10,768 bases of DNA from Balneolales bacterium (GTDB lineage: Bacteria; Bacteroidota; Rhodothermia; Balneolales; Natronogracilivirgulaceae). The translations under genes and the position numbers were made by a program. Under the pieces are notes generated by a model. The model did not search any database. It was not told where the DNA came from and saw nothing but the letters and a program-made list of their open reading frames with translations. The stretch spans positions 1 to 10,768 of the forward strand of contig SLLP01000142.1 in the NCBI GenBank assembly GCA_007133995.1. The letters run 5' to 3'. Shown in pieces: positions 1-6,564 of the stretch (positions are counted from its first letter, which is position 1; the number at the start of each line of letters is the position of its first letter).

Positions 1-612
1 CATAAAGGAGATGGTTGATGTGTACGATATATCATCCAACAAGGAGATCATTTTTCTGAGGTCAAATTCATCCTGAGCCGTTGAGATCAGCCCGTAGGCC
101 TGAATAGCGGGTGTAGCGATAACAACAGCATCGGCCTCAAAAACGTTTATCGAAGATGAATTGATCATCCATGGACTTTTTTTGATGCGGGAGCCACCTA
201 TATGGGTAATTCCCCCTACTTTTTCGGAAAAGAAGAAATCCATCCACCTGCCCAGATACTTGCCAATGCCATTCATCCCATCCGCAGCTATGTACTGCTG
301 TCGGGGTTCTCTCCCAGGCATTTCAGAAAGAATTTGGCCCTCAGTGTAACACGAAACCGTATCTGTCCAACTGGTTATAAGACCCTTTTCCAGCAGTTCA
401 TCAATAAAATTGCGAAACTCCGGGGAAGTTCCAGTCAAATATGGAACACCATGATCCATCTTTACAGCTGCAACGCCATTTCTGCGACGTGTCGACATCC
501 GCCCCCCATACCCTTTGCTCTTTTCAAATACGATTACCTCGTGCCCTGCCTTCGCGAGGATTCTGCCGGCTGTCAGTCCGGACAATCCGGCACCAATTAT
601 TGCAATCTTCAT
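1..612 (-). CDS. Renalase-like NAD(P)/FAD-dependent oxidoreductase (partial, C-terminus missing)
   Basis: An open frame starts with ATG at 612 and runs off the left edge, giving 204 residues. The N-terminus (MKIAIIGAGLSGL) is a Rossmann dinucleotide-binding fold with GxGxxG at residues 7-12. An acidic residue (E30) follows at the end of the second strand, where the FAD ribose is bound. Next come GGRMSTRR (36-43) and MDHGVPYLT (52-60), which resemble the GGRM and F/MDHGAQYFT signatures of renalase and the wider flavin amine oxidase family. Characterised bacterial renalases oxidise off-pathway isomers of NAD(P)H; whether this protein does so cannot be told from half a sequence. It is a cytosolic protein with no signal peptide. 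It is transcribed divergently from the Fur-family gene, and a Bacteroidota-type promoter lies about 55-85 bases upstream. The family call is firm and the substrate is open. Confidence 0.85.
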   Translation of the reverse strand, partial: MKIAIIGAGLSGLTAGRILAKAGHEVIVFEKSKGYGGRMSTRRRNGVAAVKMDHGVPYLTGTSPEFRNFIDELLEKGLITSWTDTVSCYTEGQILSEMPGREPRQQYIAADGMNGIGKYLGRWMDFFFSEKVGGITHIGGSRIKKSPWMINSSSINVFEADAVVIATPAIQAYGLISTAQDEFDLRKMISLLDDISYTSTISFM

Positions 613-667
613 CCGATTTGATATTTTCCTTTCCGTTTGAATTGAACAGCTGTTTTTGTTAATGACA

Positions 668-699
668 CAAAGATAAGCGGTGAACATTCATCCACCAAA
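668..699 (-). promoter_or_regulatory. Bacteroidota-type promoter for the renalase-like gene
   Basis: Read on the minus strand, TTTG (699-696) is followed after 20 bases by TATCTTTG (675-668). This matches the Bacteroidota -33/-7 consensus TTTG-N19-21-TAnnTTTG at every fixed base. Transcription would begin near 661 and give a leader of about 48 bases before the ATG at 612. No other element in the region fits as well. Activity is inferred from the match alone. Confidence 0.6.
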
Positions 700-752
700 T
701 CATTTAATGATCACCTGAAAGTGGCTATCTTGTGCCAGCCTGATCCCAACTG

Positions 753-783
753 TTTCAGCCTGTTCCAAATTATTTTACTTGTG
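753..783 (+). promoter_or_regulatory. Alternative candidate promoter upstream of the Fur-family gene
   Basis: TTTC (753-756) is followed after 19 bases by TACTTGTG (776-783), which has one mismatch in each element against the Bacteroidota consensus. If used, transcription would start near 790, and the palindrome at 800-814 would lie in the early leader. This competes with the TTGCAA/TATAAT pair described separately, and I cannot choose between them from sequence alone. Confidence 0.25.
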
Positions 784-798
784 CTCTGAGAATTATTA

Positions 799-827
799 TT
801 GCAACTTGGTTGCATTATGACTATAAT
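799..827 (+). promoter_or_regulatory. Candidate sigma70-like promoter of the Fur-family gene, implying a leaderless mRNA
   Basis: TTGCAA (799-804) and TATAAT (822-827) are separated by exactly 17 bases, a near-consensus housekeeping promoter. The usual start point, about 7 bases past the -10 box, falls on the A of the ATG at 834, so the message would have no leader. No Shine-Dalgarno sequence precedes that ATG, which is consistent. Caution: the group this genome seems to belong to normally uses a different -33/-7 promoter, so part of the match may be chance. Confidence 0.4.
800..814 (+). promoter_or_regulatory. Palindromic candidate operator (TGCAAC-TTG-GTTGCA)
   Basis: This is a perfect 6-base inverted repeat around a 3-base centre, 20 bases before the chosen start of a Fur-family gene. 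It overlaps the -35 box and spacer of the candidate promoter at 799-827. Fur-family regulators bind short palindromes of about this length and often repress their own genes, so an autoregulatory operator is the natural reading. The arms are seen directly; binding is inference. Confidence 0.5.
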
Positions 828-833
828 GAGTAT

Positions 834-1265
834 ATGAAGCAAAAGAAATCATCGAAACAAATATTGCATCAGTACGGCCTGAAAGTAACCAATGCAAGAA
901 TCAAAGTCCTGCGAATATTGATGCAATCACAGGTGGCGTTGTCTCATGGCGATATCCTTACACGTATCCATGGCAATGAGCTGGATAAAGTCACGCTTTA
1001 CCGTACGCTAAGCAGTTTCGTCAATGCCGGATTGGCGCACAAAGTTGCAACGGAGGACCGAACCTGGCTCCATGCGCTCCACTTGCCTGAGGAACGCAAC
1101 GAAGGTGTTGAGGATCATGCCCACTTTGTCTGCGATACCTGCGAATGCATCTACTGTTTGCCACTTGTGACAGAAGACATGGCTGCAATTCCCATAAAGG
1201 AGTCAGGGTTTCAAATCAAATCACATGAATACCGTCTGCGTGGCACGTGTCCGTCCTGCCACTGA
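834..1265 (+). CDS. Fur-family metal-responsive transcriptional regulator (Zur/Fur type)
   Basis: The product is 143 residues, the usual length for Fur proteins. The N-terminal winged helix includes the recognition-helix region DKVTLYRTLSSFVNAGL (51-67), the D-x-x-T-x-Y-R-T-L signature of the family. The dimerisation domain has HAHF (95-98), then CDTC (100-103), and ends with CPSC (139-142). The two CxxC pairs are the structural zinc site. Two more cysteines, C105 and C108, give a CxxCxCxxC run. A TTG at 810 in the same frame could add 8 residues, but it lies inside the operator palindrome, and the ATG at 834 gives a typical N-terminus. The MerC-like membrane gene follows 55 bases downstream. 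Zinc is the likeliest signal given the histidine-rich neighbour, but iron or peroxide sensing cannot be excluded by sequence. Confidence 0.9.
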   Translation: MKQKKSSKQILHQYGLKVTNARIKVLRILMQSQVALSHGDILTRIHGNELDKVTLYRTLSSFVNAGLAHKVATEDRTWLHALHLPEERNEGVEDHAHFVCDTCECIYCLPLVTEDMAAIPIKESGFQIKSHEYRLRGTCPSCH

Positions 1266-1320
1266 CCCTTTGGAGTCATATCCTGCCAGATAACCATATC
1301 GGTTTAATTTTATACAATGT

Positions 1321-1788
1321 ATGCCCATGAGCAATATTTTTGCCAGAATCAGTATTCTACTGTCTTCACTGTGCGTAGTGCATTGTCTTGCAACACCGTT
1401 TGTTCTCCTGCTTCTTCCAGCACTGGCAACGTTTTTTTCTGAAACATTCGAACGCATATTGGTGCTATCAGTAGTGCCGCTCAGTTTTGCAGGCTTTGTA
1501 CCCACTTGGCTTCGACATAAGAATTACCGGTTGATGCTTTTTTACGTCATAAGCATCATTCTCATTCTATTCAGTCAGTTTATTTTGCATGCAGGACATA
1601 CTCATGAGGCAGGTGAATCTGTTTCCATACTGAACTGGTTGAAAGCTGGAATCACATTTACCGGTGCGTTATTACTTGCGTGGGTGGTGTTTCAAAACAA
1701 CAGGCATACCCACTATTGCACACACCCACATCACCATCAGGATGAGGCACGACCTCTCCCCGATCATAATGAAGAAGCTTCTGCATGA
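1321..1788 (+). CDS. MerC-domain membrane protein with histidine-rich C-terminus
   Basis: The product is 155 residues with four predicted membrane segments (about 10-38, 44-64, 70-90 and 105-125). The first carries SSLCVVHCLATP (15-26), whose paired cysteines C18 and C22 with H21 resemble the metal-binding cysteines in the first helix of MerC mercury-uptake proteins. A loop (H90, H93, H95) and the tail (129-149, with eight histidines and one cysteine) add further metal ligands. Chromosomal MerC-like proteins in Bacteroidota often sit near metal regulators and are not tied to mercury resistance; no merR, merA or merT is visible here. Zinc or another soft divalent metal is the likely ligand, by inference from the tail and the upstream Fur-family gene. 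A second ATG at 1327 is an equally possible start. No Shine-Dalgarno sequence is seen. Confidence 0.8.
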   Translation: MPMSNIFARISILLSSLCVVHCLATPFVLLLLPALATFFSETFERILVLSVVPLSFAGFVPTWLRHKNYRLMLFYVISIILILFSQFILHAGHTHEAGESVSILNWLKAGITFTGALLLAWVVFQNNRHTHYCTHPHHHQDEARPLPDHNEEASA

Positions 1789-1795
1789 TTTACCG

Positions 1796-1829
1796 TTGGC
1801 AAAAATACGGCCACGTCAGATAATTTTTG
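1796..1829 (+). promoter_or_regulatory. Weak candidate promoter for the GWxTD-pdxA cluster
   Basis: TTG (1796-1798) and TAATTTTTG (1821-1829) resemble the Bacteroidota -33/-7 pair but have one extra base in each of the spacer and the -7 box. This is the best candidate I see in the 99-base gap before the gene at 1888, and it would give a leader of about 50 bases. The assignment is weak. Confidence 0.25.
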
Positions 1830-1887
1830 GGAATTCCAAGCGTAAGATGTAGGTTACTTATCTGAAAATGCTTACCCCGGACTCTAC

Positions 1888-3327
1888 ATGAAAATAACCT
1901 CAATTCCTTCTTCGAACCGGTCCCGCACAGTGAGCCAGAGAATCACTGCCGGTATTTTCTTCATTACGATCCTCATTATACCACTATCTGACGTGCTCGC
2001 GCAGAGGATCACATACGAATATTTACGAACGCGAGATCGCCAGCCCAATGTTTTTTTTGAGCATCATGTTGTACCGGGTGCAGATACAACGGAGATGAAT
2101 CTTGTCACCACATTTCGGCTGGAAAATAATTTCTTGTCGTTTCGCAGAATGCGGGAGGATCAGCAGGGCGATCAGGTGCGACGTTTTTACGCCGAACCCA
2201 CTGTTCGCCTGGATATCCGTAAGAGAACGGATAATGCAGCTGACAGGAGCGAACCCGGACCGGCTATCACACGAACATGGAGCGAGACCATTTACGCCGA
2301 GACGTACGAACAGACCCAATCCGCAACCTCCTTTCATCAGAATCTCATTTCGGAGTCACTCCAGCCGGGACGCTACCGAATTGAAAGCAGTACCCGGGCC
2401 GACAGCCGTACGCGTCGCGGAATGGCTCCCTCATTCCGCATACCCGACTCTTATGATTCAGATTTGGCCTTTTTCTACTTTCTCGATGAGCAATCTGACT
2501 TGCAGCCTCCCTTTTCGGCTCCACTAATGAATATGGGGCGCAATGTCTATTTTGGCCGTGATCATAAGCTTGCCGTATGGTTCCCTAATTTGCAGGAAGA
2601 TGCCGAATACTCTTTGGATATCTACAAGGTGCGTATCAGTCGGAATGACACCACAGTTCAAAACAATGTTTTTGAATACGATTTTGATCCGGATCACATG
2701 CTTACCGGCTATGTTCATGATATCATCATGGAAGATGAAAGACCCCGACTAATATTAAAAGAGTTTGACAACGAACAGCTCACCGGTAATTTCTATCTGT
2801 TACAGATCCCTAACAGTACCTTCGAGAATGCCCACTACAGGATCCGCCTGGTAAAGAACCTGCCCGATGGAAACACAAAAACCATAACAAAACGCACTTA
2901 TCAGAGTCTGTGGCTTGACATGCCTGTGAGCCTTTTGAATCTGGATGTGGCCATTGAAATGATGCGGTATATTGTTGATGACGATACGCACCGCGAACTG
3001 CGCAGAGGCAATCGACAGCAGCGTGAGGAGCGTTTTCGAAGATTCTGGTCGGAAAGAGACCCGAGTCCGGAGAATGAGTACAACGAACTGATGGTAGAGT
3101 TTTACCGTCGTATTGACTATGCCTACGATAACTTTACAACACCTCAGAAACCCGGTTACGAATCGGATCAGGGCAAGATATATGTGCGTCACGGTGAGCC
3201 TGACAGCAGAGAACGTACATTCCCGCCGAATCAGCCCGCCCGTGAAGTATGGCATTATTCGGACAGGAGTTTTGTATTTGAGGCAACTACCGGATTTGGA
3301 GATTACAGGCTAATTGATCGAAGATGA
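1888..3327 (+). CDS. Secreted GWxTD domain-containing protein
   Basis: The product is 479 residues. A Sec signal peptide is clear: basic residues to about 18, a hydrophobic core at 20-33, and a likely cut after VLA (36-38). The middle (about 40-380) is mostly short beta-rich stretches of the kind seen in this family. The C-terminal GWxTD domain contains RRFWSERDPSP (384-394), a helical FYRRIDYA, then GYESDQGKIYVRHGEPD (423-439) and a final GFGDYRLI. In most relatives the name motif reads GWxTD; here it is GYESD, so the tryptophan and threonine are replaced by Tyr and Ser. The function of GWxTD proteins is not established; they are frequent in Bacteroidota and Balneolota genomes. Its stop overlaps the pdxA start (ATGA, 3324-3327), which implies coupled translation. 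An exported location follows from the signal peptide. Confidence 0.85.
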   Translation: MKITSIPSSNRSRTVSQRITAGIFFITILIIPLSDVLAQRITYEYLRTRDRQPNVFFEHHVVPGADTTEMNLVTTFRLENNFLSFRRMREDQQGDQVRRFYAEPTVRLDIRKRTDNAADRSEPGPAITRTWSETIYAETYEQTQSATSFHQNLISESLQPGRYRIESSTRADSRTRRGMAPSFRIPDSYDSDLAFFYFLDEQSDLQPPFSAPLMNMGRNVYFGRDHKLAVWFPNLQEDAEYSLDIYKVRISRNDTTVQNNVFEYDFDPDHMLTGYVHDIIMEDERPRLILKEFDNEQLTGNFYLLQIPNSTFENAHYRIRLVKNLPDGNTKTITKRTYQSLWLDMPVSLLNLDVAIEMMRYIVDDDTHRELRRGNRQQREERFRRFWSERDPSPENEYNELMVEFYRRIDYAYDNFTTPQKPGYESDQGKIYVRHGEPDSRERTFPPNQPAREVWHYSDRSFVFEATTGFGDYRLIDRR

Positions 3328-4442
3328 CAAGTAGAAGCGAAACCAGGCAACCATCCGATGCAACCCGAAGCCGTGACCATCCAGTTTTGGCCATAACCAT
3401 GGGTGACAGAAACGGTGTTGGACCCGAGATCATTTTGAAGATGCTTTCAGAGCTGAAGAACTCCAACTCCGGCGTCAATTTCGGGATGCTTCTGTTGGCA
3501 TCCCGGGATGCTATGCTCTTCTACTCGAAGCTTTCCAACAGGTTGACCGAGCCGAACTTATTTTCCGGCGAACAGGATGTGCGCTTCTGGATTTACAGCG
3601 GTGAGCATGCTTTCCCGTCGAACATGAGTGATCTCACTCCTCCTGATCCTGGAAAAGTACTCCTGGTTCCTTGTCGGGAGCCTCAGGAAAAAATCAGCCC
3701 CGGTGCCATTACAGCTGCATCGGGAAAACTGGCTATGGATGCTGTCTCTGCCGGTGTAAACGCTTGCCTGTCGGGGCTGGCAGATGCCGTCGTAACCGCG
3801 CCGATTTCCAAGGAGTCAATACACATGGCGGGATTCAAGGTTCCGGGTCATACCGAATATCTCGCCGAGCTCACCCGAACGGATGCCATCGGTATGATGC
3901 TGGTCAACCGCTTCATGCGAATTGGTCTGGCAACCATACATTTACCGTTGTGTCAGGTGTCCCGCACACTTACAACCGATCTTATCTTGTCACGGCTTCA
4001 CCTTTACCACCGTGCACTTAGAGAGGATTTTGGCATAGCAAATCCGCGCATTGCAGTATTGGGACTCAATCCCCATGCCGGTGATGGCGGTGTCCTGGGA
4101 TCGGAAGAACGGGAACTCATCACTCCGGCCATTGAAGCAGCAAAAAAGCAGAAAATGAATATTGACGGACCATGGCCCGCCGATGGTTTTTTTGGCAGCA
4201 GAGAATTTGAACATGCCGACCTGGTATTTGCCATGTATCATGACCAGGGTCTCATTCCATTGAAACTGGCAGGTTTTGGGAGTGGTGTAAATGTAACTGC
4301 CGGACTCCCGATCATCCGGACATCACCGGATCATGGAACTGCGTTTTCCATTGCCGGTAAGAATCAGGCCCATGCAGGATCGATGCTGGCGGCATGCGAT
4401 CTGGCCCTGGAGATGATTGAACGAAGAAATATATCTCACTAA
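3324..4442 (+). CDS. pdxA: 4-hydroxythreonine-4-phosphate dehydrogenase PdxA (vitamin B6 synthesis)
   Basis: PdxA oxidises 4-phosphooxy-L-threonine with NAD and, after decarboxylation, gives the aminoacetone phosphate that PdxJ condenses with deoxyxylulose phosphate to form pyridoxine phosphate. It is cytosolic. The product is 372 residues, slightly longer than the E. coli enzyme because of about 20 variable residues at the N-terminus. Visible motifs are ITMGDRNGVGPEI (24-36), GHTEYL (175-180, substrate binding), and the metal-binding histidines H206 (TIHLPL), H251 (NPHAGDGG) and H306 (YHDQG). Their spacing of 45 and 55 residues matches H166, H211 and H266 of E. coli. K314 and SPDHGTA (334-340) complete the active site. 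All key residues are present. It overlaps the GWxTD gene by ATGA and is followed closely by a methyltransferase gene. No pdxJ is in the window. Confidence 0.95.
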   Translation: MTSRSETRQPSDATRSRDHPVLAITMGDRNGVGPEIILKMLSELKNSNSGVNFGMLLLASRDAMLFYSKLSNRLTEPNLFSGEQDVRFWIYSGEHAFPSNMSDLTPPDPGKVLLVPCREPQEKISPGAITAASGKLAMDAVSAGVNACLSGLADAVVTAPISKESIHMAGFKVPGHTEYLAELTRTDAIGMMLVNRFMRIGLATIHLPLCQVSRTLTTDLILSRLHLYHRALREDFGIANPRIAVLGLNPHAGDGGVLGSEERELITPAIEAAKKQKMNIDGPWPADGFFGSREFEHADLVFAMYHDQGLIPLKLAGFGSGVNVTAGLPIIRTSPDHGTAFSIAGKNQAHAGSMLAACDLALEMIERRNISH

Positions 4443-4458
4443 TACATGCAGTCTTCAC

Positions 4459-5247
4459 ATGCAAACTGAAAAAGACCGGGAACGGAGTGAGGTCATCTAT
4501 AACAAGCTTGCACCTGTCTATGATCACATAATGAAAGATGTGGATTATGAAGACTGGACTGACTACATAGACGGCATCATACAATATCATCATCCATTCG
4601 GAAACCGGGTGCTCGAATTGGCTTGCGGAACAGGAACTATGGCACTGGCCATGGAAAAACGTGATGATTATGATATTACCGCCACCGATGTTTCTGCCGA
4701 AATGATCCGTATGGCCCGACAGAAGGGCAAACGAAGAAAAAGCCACATCACATGGATGGTTCAGGATATGTGCCGTTTGAATGTCGACAAAGTCTTTGAC
4801 ATCATCTACATGGTTTTTGACAGTCTGAATTATCTGCATACCAAAGAGCAGATTTTTTCTGTGCTCAGAGGGGTGTCAGATCACCTGGCTGACGATGGCA
4901 TTTTTATTTTTGATTTTACCACACCAAACTATTCACCAAAAATCGCGCCATTGCTCGATGGTGAACACAATGCTCACCGCAACTATTTGTACACCCGAAG
5001 CAGCACTTATGATCGTAAAAACGGGATTCATACGAATCATTTTGTTGTGGAAAAGAAGGATCCCGTGTCGGGCCGCTCCATTGACCGCTTCGAAGAGATT
5101 CACAAACAGAGAATCTGGAGCTTCCAGGAAATTAAAATCATGATAATGCAGTCGAATTTACGTATTTTGGCCGCTTACGAGGATTTTGACTTCAGTGATG
5201 CATCCGATAACAGCGACCGCATAACCATGGTGCTTTGTCTTGAATGA
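4459..5247 (+). CDS. Class I SAM-dependent methyltransferase
   Basis: The product is 262 residues with a Rossmann-type methyltransferase fold. Motif I is LELACGTGT (52-60), D77 in ATDVSAEMI ends the second strand and would hold the ribose of SAM, and VQDMCRL (101-107) with FDIIYMVFDSLNYL (113-126) are the later motifs. The start YNKLAPVYDHIM (14-25) is common in UbiE/Methyltransf_25-type enzymes and in small-molecule methyltransferases. The substrate cannot be deduced. A TTG at 4417 would extend it by 14 residues into pdxA; the ATG at 4459, 16 bases after the pdxA stop, is preferred because homology-like sequence begins only after it. Its last bases overlap the following ABC ATPase gene. The protein is cytosolic, with no signal peptide or membrane segment. 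Confidence 0.85.
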   Translation: MQTEKDRERSEVIYNKLAPVYDHIMKDVDYEDWTDYIDGIIQYHHPFGNRVLELACGTGTMALAMEKRDDYDITATDVSAEMIRMARQKGKRRKSHITWMVQDMCRLNVDKVFDIIYMVFDSLNYLHTKEQIFSVLRGVSDHLADDGIFIFDFTTPNYSPKIAPLLDGEHNAHRNYLYTRSSTYDRKNGIHTNHFVVEKKDPVSGRSIDRFEEIHKQRIWSFQEIKIMIMQSNLRILAAYEDFDFSDASDNSDRITMVLCLE

Positions 5248-5914
5248 CCATTCTGTGATATCTTTTGAAAATGTGACTGTCCGATTTGATGACAGGTTTA
5301 TTTTCCGCAATCTCAATTTTTCACTTGAGAGTGCAGAGTTTGTGTATCTGATTGGCGCAACGGGTTCCGGCAAGAGTTCCTTCCTCAAGTTGATTTACCG
5401 AGACCTTCTTCCGGTGGAGGGCAGGGTACATGTCGCCGGTATCAATGTCACTGCACTTAAGGAGCGCATGGTTCCCCAGCTCAGACGGAGCCTGGGCATA
5501 GTATTCCAGGATTTCCAACTTCTGCCCGATCGAAATGTGTATGACAATGTAGCTTTTGCGTTGGAGGTTACCGGTAAAAAACGCAGTTATATCAAGCAGC
5601 GTGCACTTGAGGTCCTCTCTATGGTTGGATTGAGCCATCGGCGTTTCGATATGCCGGATGACCTTTCTGGTGGTGAGCAACAGCGTGTCGTGATCGCCAG
5701 GGCGTTGGCCAACGAGCCGCGCCTGATGTTGGCCGATGAGCCCACAGGCAACCTGGATCCCGAAGCAGCGCACTCCATTATGGATATATTTCGGCAAATC
5801 AACAATCGCGGTATGGCCGTTCTGATGGTTACCCACAACTACGACATGGTCAAGCGGTATCCATACCGAACGGTAAAAATTCAGGATGAAACGATTGCAG
5901 AGGTCGGTTCCTGA
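5240..5914 (+). CDS. ftsE: FtsE-like ABC transporter ATP-binding protein
   Basis: The product is 224 residues, the length of FtsE. Motifs in order are Walker A GATGSGKSS (39-47), Q-loop Q90 in FQDFQLLPDRNVYDN, signature LSGGEQQR (142-149), Walker B LMLADEP (162-168), D-loop and H199. The GATGSGKSS variant and QLLPDRNVYDNVAFAL are typical of FtsE of Bacteroidota. In the known system FtsE acts with the membrane protein FtsX to switch on septal peptidoglycan hydrolases during division. No ftsX lies next to it here; the pair is also unlinked in other Bacteroidota. There is no ATG start in this frame: the choices are TTG at 5240, overlapping the end of the methyltransferase gene, or GTG at 5255. 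A LolD/MacB-type ATPase is the main alternative, but those usually sit beside their permease. Confidence 0.8.
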   Translation: MNDHSVISFENVTVRFDDRFIFRNLNFSLESAEFVYLIGATGSGKSSFLKLIYRDLLPVEGRVHVAGINVTALKERMVPQLRRSLGIVFQDFQLLPDRNVYDNVAFALEVTGKKRSYIKQRALEVLSMVGLSHRRFDMPDDLSGGEQQRVVIARALANEPRLMLADEPTGNLDPEAAHSIMDIFRQINNRGMAVLMVTHNYDMVKRYPYRTVKIQDETIAEVGS

Positions 5915-6043
5915 TATTTCACAGGGTGTAAAAGAGTTGTGGTTATCATCTGCAAATATTCATTACTTCCGGGTACATATGGGGTACAGACTACCGGAAT
6001 GCGATACGAATGGAACAAGGTCTAAATTTCTGCAAAACCGGTC
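5915..6043. other. Convergent intergenic gap without a recognisable terminator
   Basis: The plus-strand ftsE-like gene and the minus-strand DoxX gene end tail to tail here, 129 bases apart. I expected a bidirectional terminator, but I see no stable GC-rich stem followed by a T-run on either strand. There is only a short repeat (GTAC near 5972 and 5983) and a direct repeat of GGTCT (6019-6023 and 6040-6044). Confidence 0.5.
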
Positions 6044-6496
6044 TTATTGATCCTCTTCCCGCTTTTTTCTGAGGATGTAATGGTCTACAGAGCATTTTCC
6101 TGATCCGTAGAAGAAAAAGACGATCAATAGCACAAAGATCAGCAGAGAATATTCCAGCTCTGCTGTCGGACCGAAAAATGTGCTACCCTGGCCGGTGTAG
6201 TATATCGCCCCAAGAATTACGATAGGCATCTGGGCAAATACGGCAATGCGCGTCAGCATGCCGAAAATAATCATGATTCCGCCAGCAAGATGTGCAAAAA
6301 CGACATAATGGGATACCATAAAAGCTGAAATTGGCATGGTATCATCGATGTAATTGTAGATAAGGGCGAGATGTTCAACGAAATAATATCCCTTGTAGAT
6401 GAGTAGCAATCCAAGAAATACCCGAAGACCCTCAATCCAATAGTGGCGTTTTTCGACAATCTGCTGGTTTAATGTTGAACTGGCTGTGGCAGTCAT
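6044..6496 (-). CDS. DoxX-family membrane protein
   Basis: The product is 150 residues with four predicted membrane helices (about 22-42, 57-80, 83-102 and 113-132), matching the small DoxX/SURF4-like family. The stretch EGLRVFLGLLLIYKGYYF (22-39) corresponds to the conserved first helix (RxxLGxxfixxG). AHLAGGIMIIFGMLTRIA (68-85) matches the usual G-G-x-x-x-x-G-x-x-T/R segment. A charged tail (KKREEDQ) should be cytoplasmic. The roles of DoxX proteins vary: the archaeal founder is a subunit of thiosulfate:quinone oxidoreductase, while many bacterial members are uncharacterised and linked to redox stress. The start is well supported because a Shine-Dalgarno-like AGAGAGGA lies 6 bases before the ATG, unusual for this window. 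It is the last gene of the minus-strand run, 68 bases after the metallopeptidase. Confidence 0.85.
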   Translation of the reverse strand: MTATASSTLNQQIVEKRHYWIEGLRVFLGLLLIYKGYYFVEHLALIYNYIDDTMPISAFMVSHYVVFAHLAGGIMIIFGMLTRIAVFAQMPIVILGAIYYTGQGSTFFGPTAELEYSLLIFVLLIVFFFYGSGKCSVDHYILRKKREEDQ

Positions 6497-6502
6497 ACGA
6501 TT

Positions 6503-6509
6503 TCCTCTC
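6503..6509 (-). promoter_or_regulatory. Shine-Dalgarno site of the DoxX gene
   Basis: Read on the minus strand, GAGAGGA lies 6 bases before the ATG at 6496. It is the only well-placed Shine-Dalgarno match I find in front of any gene in this window, and it fixes the DoxX start. Confidence 0.55.
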
Positions 6510-6564
6510 TGTTTTGTGAGAAAAATTGTACTGCAAACCTTTCCTGCACTACATCACTATCAAT

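Noticed and set aside
1043..1050. A second copy of the GTTGCAAC-type palindrome inside the Fur-family gene
   Set aside because: It has no 3-base centre like the promoter palindrome, lies in coding sequence, and an 8-base palindrome is expected by chance.
1321..1788. A mercury-resistance determinant
   Set aside because: Only a MerC-like membrane protein is present, with no merR, merT, merP or merA nearby, and the upstream regulator is Fur-family, so metal homeostasis is more likely.
5915..6043. A bidirectional terminator between the convergent genes
   Set aside because: The only complementary arms are 4-5 bases long and no T-run follows, so no terminator is called.
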